This document shows positions 58,610-64,000 of a DNA stretch of 64,000 nucleotides, one piece after another. A program made the position numbers and the translations under genes. The stretch spans positions 1-64,000 of the forward strand of contig NZ_MJEJ02000046.1 of NCBI RefSeq assembly GCF_002095435.2, read 5' to 3'. Origin of the DNA: Williamsia sp. 1138 (GTDB taxonomy: Bacteria > Actinomycetota > Actinomycetes > Mycobacteriales > Mycobacteriaceae). Each line of letters begins with the position of its first letter. Positions within the stretch are counted from its first letter, which is position 1. A model generated the notes under the pieces. It was not told where the DNA came from. It made no database searches and saw only the letters and a list, made by a program, of their open reading frames with translations.

Positions 58610-59344
58610 TCAGCGCAATCCACGAAAGTGGCTGGTTTGCTCTGCGGTGAGGTGTTCGGTGGCGTAGCTCAACGCGGTACGTCCCATCTGGGCTGCGTGC
58701 TGCTCCAGGAAGTCCAGCAGCACACCACGGTCCACCCGCTTGCCGGTTTCGCGCAGCATCCAGCCCACCGCCTTCTGGATCAGATCACGACGATCATCGA
58801 GGACCAGCGGTGCCAACTCGAGCAGCGTTGTGGCGTCACCGCGTTTGATGAAGGCATGCGTCGCGAGAATCGCGACCCTCCGCCGCCACAGATCGACGTC
58901 CGCGACCAGCTCGAACAACACCGAATGATCTTCTTCGACAAGCGATTCACCGAGGATGTACGGTGCCGACGAGTCAACCAGATCCCAGTTGTCCACGCGG
59001 CCTTCATAGACCGCGTCGAGATAGCATTGCACCCATTCTCGACGGTCCGACTCCGAATCCGCCCGTTCGAAACCCGACCGCAGCAGCAGCAACCCCGTCA
59101 GTCGGTGCTCATGGATCTCGCTGGACAGCAGATCCCGCACACCCGCCCGGTCGAGACCGCGAAAGGCCCTCGCCACCTTGCGCTGGGCGGGCACACTCAC
59201 GCCCACGAATCGGTCGCCTTCTCCATACTGACCGGGTCCGGTCTTGAAGAACCAGGCCGAACTCTCGGCCCGGTCCGGATCGGCCAGGTCGTCGATTGCC
59301 GCCTTCACCGCCGCCGAAGTCGGCACCGGCCCGGCGGCGGGCAT
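58610..59344 (-). CDS. AlkD-like DNA alkylation repair protein
   Basis: The 244-residue all-helical protein resembles AlkD-type DNA glycosylases built from HEAT-like repeats. Characteristic parts are FFKTGPGQYGEGDRFVGVSV, RVDNWDLVDSSAPYILGESL, DLWRRRVAILATHAFIKRG and LIQKAVGWMLRETGK. The family removes alkylated bases without base flipping. The Asp in NWDLVD is the conserved catalytic-region acid. ATG at 59344 overlaps the stop of the upstream flavoprotein gene (ATGA). It appears to be last in an operon that starts with Mce-associated genes; a functional link is not apparent. It ends six bases from kshB (convergent). Confidence 0.88.
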   Translation of the reverse strand: MPAAGPVPTSAAVKAAIDDLADPDRAESSAWFFKTGPGQYGEGDRFVGVSVPAQRKVARAFRGLDRAGVRDLLSSEIHEHRLTGLLLLRSGFERADSESDRREWVQCYLDAVYEGRVDNWDLVDSSAPYILGESLVEEDHSVLFELVADVDLWRRRVAILATHAFIKRGDATTLLELAPLVLDDRRDLIQKAVGWMLRETGKRVDRGVLLDFLEQHAAQMGRTALSYATEHLTAEQTSHFRGLR

Positions 59345-60546
59345 CAGCCGATCAGTTCCGCGATCGGGGTCTTCTCGAGCAGCTTGGCCCGCATCTTCAT
59401 CACAGCGCCGGCTTTGCCCGCACCCACCACCGCGGTGAAGACGCCGTCACGGCTGTAATAGACCACGAACTTCGTGCCGTCGTCAGAAACCACATGCACG
59501 TCGTCGCCGGCGGAGGGATGGCCCAGTGCCTGAACCTTCACCTCGAACTGGTCGCTCCAGAAATACGGCACGAAGGGGCGGGCATTCGACTCGTCGACCT
59601 CGAGGATCGCGTAGGCGACCTTCGCCGCCTGCTCGACGACGTTGTTCCAGTGCTCGACCCGGGACGGCACACCGTGCTCGTCTCGCCAGTTGGCGACATC
59701 ACCGATGGCGTAGACATCGGGGACACTGGTGCGTCCCACCTCGTCGCAGGCGATCCCGCCACCGAACTCGCGGTCGGCAAGCGCAATGCCCGACCCGTCC
59801 AGGTAATCCACCACCGGGGTCGAACCGATCCCGAGGACCACGATGTCGGCAGGCAACTCCGTGCCGTCCGCCAGCCTCACTCCGGTGACCTTGTCGTCAC
59901 CGATGATGTCGGTGACCCCGACGCCGGTACGGATCTCGACACCGCGATCGGCGTGGATCCTGCCGACCATCGCGCCGACCTGCTCGCCCAGTGCGATCGC
60001 CAACGGAGCGAGCGCCGGCTCGACGACGGTGACCTGCAGTCCCTTCGTACTCAGGCTGGCAGCGACCTCGCAGCCGATGAATCCGGCACCGATGACCACC
60101 GCGGTGGACGCCCCCTCGATCTCCGAACGCAGCGCCATTGCGTCGTCGTAGGTACGCAAGGTGTGCACGCCGGACTTGCCCGCCGCGAACGGAAGGCTGC
60201 GGGGATCGAGACCGGTCGCGAGAATCAGGGTGCTGTACGAGACGGTCTCCGCTACCCCGCCCTCGACCGGCTCGACGGTGACGGTGTGCGCATCCGGATC
60301 GATTGCGGTGACCCGCGTTCCGGTCCGTAGATCGACGTTCTTCTCGGCGTAGAACTCCTGCGGCTGCAGGTCGACGTCGTCCTTGTCTCCCGTCAACACC
60401 GCCTTCGACAGTGGTGGCCGATCGTAAGGGATCCGGGTCTCCTTACCGATGAGGATCAGCTCGCCCTCGTAGCCTTCGTTCCGGAGATCGGCCACCAACC
60501 GCGCGCCACCGAGACCGGCCCCGACAATCACTGTTGCGGCACTCAT
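59344..60546 (-). CDS. Ferredoxin/rubredoxin reductase-type flavoprotein
   Basis: The 400-residue protein has two nucleotide motifs, ATVIVGAGLGGARLVADLR for FAD and AVVIGAGFIGCEVAASL for NAD(P)H. It also has IPYDRPPLSKAVL, LILATGLDPRSLP, DVYAIGDVANW with the second FAD contact, and a reductase C-terminal domain (YFWSDQFEVKVQALGH). This order fits the oxygenase-coupled ferredoxin reductases (TodA/BphA4 type) that serve cytochromes P450 and ring hydroxylases. Its partner is not in the window. ATG at 60546 follows GAGG by five bases, so the GTG at 60552 is not used. It lies 30 bases after the last Mce-associated gene. Confidence 0.88.
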   Translation of the reverse strand: MSAATVIVGAGLGGARLVADLRNEGYEGELILIGKETRIPYDRPPLSKAVLTGDKDDVDLQPQEFYAEKNVDLRTGTRVTAIDPDAHTVTVEPVEGGVAETVSYSTLILATGLDPRSLPFAAGKSGVHTLRTYDDAMALRSEIEGASTAVVIGAGFIGCEVAASLSTKGLQVTVVEPALAPLAIALGEQVGAMVGRIHADRGVEIRTGVGVTDIIGDDKVTGVRLADGTELPADIVVLGIGSTPVVDYLDGSGIALADREFGGGIACDEVGRTSVPDVYAIGDVANWRDEHGVPSRVEHWNNVVEQAAKVAYAILEVDESNARPFVPYFWSDQFEVKVQALGHPSAGDDVHVVSDDGTKFVVYYSRDGVFTAVVGAGKAGAVMKMRAKLLEKTPIAELIG

Positions 60547-60576
60547 CGCCACCTCACATCCCCACGGATCCTCGTG

Positions 60577-61095
60577 CTATCCGGGCCCGACCTGTTGCAA
60601 CCCGGCAAGCAGCCAATTTCCGTTGACCTTACGCATGTCCGCCCACCGCGTGACAGCCACCACCTCCGGCTCCTCACCTGCAGCAGGTAACACGATGCTC
60701 TGGTTCACGAAAACCAGTACCCGCGCGGAATCCTCGTCCATCCGGTTCACCGCGGTGGCCAGCACCCGCCCAGTCATCACGACCTTCGATTCCACCGCTG
60801 TGGGCAGCACCACCCCGGGCCCCTGGCTACGGAACTCGAGGAGAAGCCGCCCGGTGAGTTTGGTCCCGACCGTCCGCTGCTGCGCGGTCAGCGAATCCGG
60901 GCCGAAGGTCATCAGGGAGCCGACCGCGTCGGTGGTGGCCAATTGCACCTGTCGTCGCGCGTCCTCATCCGCCCGGCCGGGAGTGGCCGGCCCCAGGAAA
61001 CCCGCGACCGCGACGGCGATCAGCATCACCAGCACGGCCGTCAGGATCGGCCCTGCCACAGCGGGTCTGGTCAGGTTCCCCCACGTGGCGCTCAT
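60577..61095 (-). CDS. Mce-associated membrane protein (fourth of four)
   Basis: The 172-residue protein has one N-terminal membrane segment (VAGPILTAVLVMLIAVAVAG, about residues 14-34). A periplasmic domain follows, ending in ADMRKVNGNWLLAGLQQVG, typical of Mce-associated (Mas/Omam, VirB8-like) proteins. These accompany Mce lipid importers and are thought to stabilise the complexes. The ATG at 61095 overlaps the previous stop (ATGA). A longer frame to 61122 lies inside the neighbouring gene. Confidence 0.8.
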   Translation of the reverse strand: MSATWGNLTRPAVAGPILTAVLVMLIAVAVAGFLGPATPGRADEDARRQVQLATTDAVGSLMTFGPDSLTAQQRTVGTKLTGRLLLEFRSQGPGVVLPTAVESKVVMTGRVLATAVNRMDEDSARVLVFVNQSIVLPAAGEEPEVVAVTRWADMRKVNGNWLLAGLQQVGPG

Positions 61096-61718
61096 TGCAG
61101 CTGCGTCCGATCCATCTTCCACCGGCCGTCGGTCTCTTTCATCGTGACCAGCAACGCGACCCGGCTCTGCGCCGGGTCGGCCCCCAGCACGGTCGGATTG
61201 GTGCCCTCGGCGACCACGAGGACCTCGGCCGAGTCATCGGTGGCATCGCCGACGATGCCCGCGGACAGCACCTGCCCGGTGCTCGGCACCCGCAACCCGC
61301 TGATGACGTCCACCAGCTCGGATCGTGCGTTCTCGAGGCGTTCGCGTTGCGGGCCGGTGGTGACCTCCAACGCACCGTCCACGAACTCCTGCGCCCGCGC
61401 CGGATCGATGGTGAGCAGGGTTGTCACCGCGGAACGCGTGTCCGCCAGCACATCCGCATCGCGGGCCCGGTCCGACACAGCGCCGCGATGCACCACGATG
61501 AGGACGATCGCGGCGACCAGGGCGGCCACACACACCACCGCAGCGCCGACTGTCACCGCCGTCACCGCACGTCGTCGCCCGACCGCGCGGGCCGCCCAGG
61601 CCTGCTCCGCCGCCACGTTCGCTCGCTCGGCTTCCACACGTGCGTCCGCGACCCGCTCGCGCGCTGCCTGCAGCCGCCGCGACGAGGTGGCAGTCGAGTG
61701 GTCCTCGGGTGTGCTCAC
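61092..61718 (-). CDS. Mce-associated membrane protein (third of four)
   Basis: The 208-residue protein begins with a charged coiled-coil-like stretch (SRRLQAARERVADARVEAER). It continues with a membrane segment (AVTVGAAVVCVAALVAAIVL, about residues 53-72) and a periplasmic domain with TTLLTIDPARAQEFVDGALE and a final MKETDGRWKMDRTQL. This layout is that of Mce-associated proteins. GTG at 61718 overlaps the upstream stop (GTGA), and its own stop overlaps the next start. Confidence 0.8.
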   Translation of the reverse strand: MSTPEDHSTATSSRRLQAARERVADARVEAERANVAAEQAWAARAVGRRRAVTAVTVGAAVVCVAALVAAIVLIVVHRGAVSDRARDADVLADTRSAVTTLLTIDPARAQEFVDGALEVTTGPQRERLENARSELVDVISGLRVPSTGQVLSAGIVGDATDDSAEVLVVAEGTNPTVLGADPAQSRVALLVTMKETDGRWKMDRTQLQ

Positions 61719-62194
61719 AGCACCTCATCCGCCCTGGCGATCTTCCAGTCCCCACCGGACCGTTCGAACCTGACGTCCAGAACCTTGGTGTAGTCCAAGG
61801 ATTCGGCACCGGGCCGCTGCTCGGTCACCGTCGCCGAGACCACTGTGTCGACGTGGTCTGCCGCGACCGACGCGATCGCGGTGTGTACCGGTCTCCACGT
61901 GACGGTCACCGCCTGGGCCGGTGCGGTCGCCCCGTCGAACAACTGCCCGTATTCCCGGGCGAAGTCATCGGTCACCACCGCCCGCGCCCGCCGGCGCTGC
62001 GGTTCGGTCTCCCCCGGCTCCACCGAGAACAGCTGGGCCACAGCCGGTCCCGCCAGCTCGGATACTTCGGACCGGTTGGAGGCCAATTCTTCGTCGCCTC
62101 GATGGAGCTGCCAGGCCGCGATCAGGGCGACGACGCAGGCGACGACCACCACCAGGTTCGCCAGATACCAGCACCACATGCGACGCGCGGTCAT
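61715..62194 (-). CDS. Mce-associated membrane protein (second of four)
   Basis: The short 159-residue protein has a membrane segment right at the N-terminus (WYLANLVVVVACVVALIAAW, about residues 9-28). Its periplasmic domain contains AVVTDDFAREYGQLFDG and ends LDVRFERSGGDWKIARADEV, the usual Mce-associated ending. ATG at 62194 overlaps the stop of the first gene. The four genes show only low mutual similarity but the same architecture. Confidence 0.8.
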   Translation of the reverse strand: MTARRMWCWYLANLVVVVACVVALIAAWQLHRGDEELASNRSEVSELAGPAVAQLFSVEPGETEPQRRRARAVVTDDFAREYGQLFDGATAPAQAVTVTWRPVHTAIASVAADHVDTVVSATVTEQRPGAESLDYTKVLDVRFERSGGDWKIARADEVL

Positions 62195-62823
62195 GGGTAG
62201 AACTCCAGCGCCGAGATCTTCAGGGCACCATCGTCGGGCACCATGTCGACCTGTATCCGAAAGCGTTGCACCGCGGGATCCTGCGTCTTGTCCTCGTCGA
62301 GACCGGTCCTCACCTCGATCGCCGCGGTGACGAGCAACGTCGCGCGCTCACCTGACCTCGACGAGATCCCGACACCGTCGACGGTCCCTGTCGACACCGT
62401 GCCGATCTTCTGGACGAATGCCGTGAACGCGTCGGTGGACTGGGCGAACTCGTCACCGAACGTGCCGGTGGCGCCGGCGCGGATCTGCCTGGCGCGCTTG
62501 CCACCGTCGCCCGCGTCGGGCGTCAGCAACACCTCCACCCGCTCCGCGGCGGCCCGCATGTACTGGGCGTCGGTGAAGCCCCCGTCGGTATGGGCGTATC
62601 GGTAGCCGCCGATGGCTGCGACGACTGCTGCGATCAGGACCGCGACCACCAGACCCGTGAGCCACCGCGGGCGGGCATCCGGCTCGCGCTCGCCCAGTTC
62701 GACCTCCAATGCGGCCAGTTCGCGCTCGGCGGCCCGCAGGTGCGCACGGGCGGCCTTGTCCGAGGCGATCAGGGCGCGTTGCTCCCCGGATACGGCAGGG
62801 CGCAGTGCGCGGACGTTCAGCAC
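62191..62823 (-). CDS. Mce-associated membrane protein (first of four)
   Basis: The 210-residue protein has a charged N-terminal helix (AARAHLRAAERELAALEVEL), a membrane segment (WLTGLVVAVLIAAVVAAIGG, about residues 54-73) and a periplasmic domain ending VDMVPDDGALKISALEFYP. It heads a tightly overlapped minus-strand run of four such genes, followed by a flavoprotein and an AlkD-like gene. GTG at 62823 has no Shine-Dalgarno site; TAGGCT ends six bases before it, suggesting a leaderless transcript. A KstR-like box lies 11-27 bases upstream. No mce genes (YrbE, MceA-F) are in the window, so these may serve a sterol-importing Mce4 system encoded elsewhere. Confidence 0.8.
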   Translation of the reverse strand: MLNVRALRPAVSGEQRALIASDKAARAHLRAAERELAALEVELGEREPDARPRWLTGLVVAVLIAAVVAAIGGYRYAHTDGGFTDAQYMRAAAERVEVLLTPDAGDGGKRARQIRAGATGTFGDEFAQSTDAFTAFVQKIGTVSTGTVDGVGISSRSGERATLLVTAAIEVRTGLDEDKTQDPAVQRFRIQVDMVPDDGALKISALEFYP

Positions 62824-62833
62824 CGGTTCAGCC

Positions 62834-62850
62834 TAGTAGAACACGTTCAG
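62834..62850 (-). promoter_or_regulatory. KstR-like operator upstream of the Mce-associated operon
   Basis: TAGAACACGTTC (62837-62848) contains the AAC-N2-GTT core and TAG flank of KstR sites. On the minus strand it lies just before the -10-like TAGGCT and the GTG start at 62823. It shares its core with the boxes before the SDR gene and kshB in this window. Confidence 0.62.
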
Positions 62851-63022
62851 CGGCCCGGCGGACCCGTCAGTCCGGCACCGGGCGCCGACGGCCGGGTCGT
62901 CGACAGCTCATGGTCGCCCGCCTCGCACGACAGCGTGTAAAGAAACGATTTGTCGCTAACCGCGCCGGATCGCGCCTGCGATGGTTACATGGTTTTCCAC
63001 CACACTGATTCGGAGGTCGCCG

Positions 63023-63100
63023 ATGGCCACTCATTCGACACTGGCTGGTTCGCCGCCTGCGAATCCGGTGTCGCGCCCTGCAGATACCGCGCGACCATGA
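63023..63100 (+). CDS. 25-codon leader ORF coupled to the stress-protein gene
   Basis: An ATG at 63023 follows a strong GGAGGT (63012-63017) by five bases and opens a 25-codon frame (MATHSTLAGSPPANPVSRPA...). Its stop overlaps the start of the universal stress protein gene (ATGA at 63097-63100). The downstream gene itself has no ribosome-binding site, so it is probably translated by reinitiation or coupling through this frame. The peptide is proline/alanine-rich and not recognised; it may have no function beyond translation control. Confidence 0.5.
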   Translation: MATHSTLAGSPPANPVSRPADTARP

Positions 63101-63969
63101 GTGTCATCGTCGGGTACCAGCCCGGTCGGGGTGGTGATGAGGCGGTCGAACTCGGAGCCAGTCTCGCGAGCGCACTGTCCACCAATCTGGTCATGGTCAT
63201 CGCGACACCCAAACCGTGGACGACCCCTTCTCTAGCGCGGGTGGACGCCGAGTTCAGTGCCTATGCCCGGCGTTATGGCGACGACGCCGAATCCGCGGCC
63301 CGCGCGCATCTGGCCCTGCGTGCTCCCAACACCGAGGTGACCTATCTCCGGGTCAGCGAACGTTCGGTGTCCAAGTCGATCCAGAAGGTACTCACCGAGC
63401 ACGACGGGGAGATCCTCGTCCTGGGTACCACTCACGGGTCCGATGACGGCCGGATGTCCCTGGGCGTGACGACCAGTCGGCTGATGCACTCGAGTTCCAT
63501 CCCGCTGGCGCTGGCGCCCAAGGGGTACAGGTGCGCCCGGATCACCGGTGTCACCTGCGCGTATTCCGGCGACGACCACAGCGAAGACGTGGTCACGTCC
63601 GCGAAGGCACTCGCCGCGCAGATGAGCGTTCCGTTGCGGGTGGCCACATTCGGCGTCACACCCGCGGACATGTTCCCACCCGAGGTCGGCTTCGACGTCG
63701 AACGCAGCGTGCTGGAGGCGTGGAAGGAACAGATGACCGCGTCCATGCAGAAGTTGGTGTCGGACAAGATCATCGATGACAGCGTCCCGACGAAGATCAG
63801 CACCGGCAACGACTGGGACGCCGCGTTCGACGCCATCGAGTGGTCCGACGGTGAGGTGCTGGCGATCGGCACCACCCCGCGCGACGCGATCAAGCGGGTC
63901 TTCTTGGGCTCCAGGGCAGCGAAAATCGTCGCCTCCGCAACTGTTCCGGCAATAATCTTCCCAGGCTGA
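63097..63969 (+). CDS. Universal stress protein (two UspA domains)
   Basis: The 290-residue cytosolic protein contains two UspA-like halves. The first (MSVIVGYQPGRGGDEAVELG through SSSIPLALAPKGY) has the ATP-loop pattern GTTHGSDDGRMSLG followed by TTSRLMHSS. The second (ARITGVTCAYSGDDHSEDVV to the end) has AIGTTPRD, then FLGSRAAKIVASATVPAIIF. Tandem USPs bind ATP and take part in stress or dormancy responses in actinobacteria. ATG at 63097 is chosen because the domain begins there and it overlaps the leader ORF stop. The open frame upstream to 62950 lacks domain sequence. Confidence 0.85.
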   Translation: MSVIVGYQPGRGGDEAVELGASLASALSTNLVMVIATPKPWTTPSLARVDAEFSAYARRYGDDAESAARAHLALRAPNTEVTYLRVSERSVSKSIQKVLTEHDGEILVLGTTHGSDDGRMSLGVTTSRLMHSSSIPLALAPKGYRCARITGVTCAYSGDDHSEDVVTSAKALAAQMSVPLRVATFGVTPADMFPPEVGFDVERSVLEAWKEQMTASMQKLVSDKIIDDSVPTKISTGNDWDAAFDAIEWSDGEVLAIGTTPRDAIKRVFLGSRAAKIVASATVPAIIFPG

Positions 63970-63978
63970 GGTGTCCAC

Positions 63979-64000
63979 ATGGATTTGAGCAAAGACCCGG
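63979..64000 (+). CDS. Start of a further gene, cut by the window end
   Basis: GAGGTG (63968-63973) overlaps the previous stop region and is followed five bases later by ATG at 63979, reading MDLSKDP to the window edge. Spacing and ribosome-binding site suggest a real gene in one operon with the stress protein. Seven codons do not allow identification. Confidence 0.45.

Overview
The window reads as chromosomal DNA of a mycolic-acid-containing actinomycete (Rhodococcus, Gordonia or Williamsia type; the genus is not resolved). The grounds are G+C-rich coding sequence, frequent GTG and TTG starts, GTGA/ATGA gene overlaps, a complete mycofactocin locus, a 3-ketosteroid 9-alpha-hydroxylase reductase (KshB), KstR-like operators, Mce-associated membrane proteins and a very large NRPS with an MbtH partner.

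Left flank (1-7300): an IS110-family transposase with a structured non-coding leader, an Asp/Glu/hydantoin racemase, a small protein resembling only the N-terminal edge of an adenylation domain, a secreted lipase, a degenerate copy and an intact copy of a PP-loop ATPase gene arranged head to head, and an alpha/beta hydrolase whose 3' end overlaps the 3' end of the NRPS gene.

NRPS locus (7291-46484): one uninterrupted minus-strand gene of 11,288 codons encodes nine modules, C-A-PCP-E / C-A-PCP / C-[mini-A]-A-PCP / C-A-PCP / C-[mini-A]-A-PCP / C-A-PCP / C-A-PCP / C-A-PCP-E / C-A-PCP-E. All C and E active-site motifs and all nine PCP serines are present. There is no thioesterase or reductase; the protein ends in an epimerase. 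The predicted product is an N-capped nonapeptide with configuration D-L-L-L-L-L-L-D-D. Upstream on the same strand lie a small gene, an MbtH-like gene and another small gene; divergent from them is a DrrABC-type exporter. The most unusual observation is a family of about 100-residue 'mini-A' sequences. They resemble the first 50-60 residues of an A domain and then diverge into a shared motif. The family occurs twice inside the NRPS, between C and A in modules 3 and 5, and three times as free-standing genes, two of which bracket mbtH.

Mycofactocin/steroid region (46495-64000): mftABCD, a mycofactocin-type SDR and mftEFG lie on the minus strand, with an alpha-methylacyl-CoA racemase gene inserted on the plus strand and a PPOX-family gene coupled to mftG. 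An alpha/beta hydrolase and mftR lie divergent from mftA. Next comes kshB, then a minus-strand operon of four Mce-associated proteins, a ferredoxin-reductase-like flavoprotein and an AlkD-like protein. KstR-like boxes precede the SDR, kshB and the first Mce-associated gene, suggesting that this mycofactocin locus is wired into sterol catabolism. A universal stress protein and the first codons of a further gene close the window.

All calls are by eye from sequence and remembered family motifs; no search or alignment was run.
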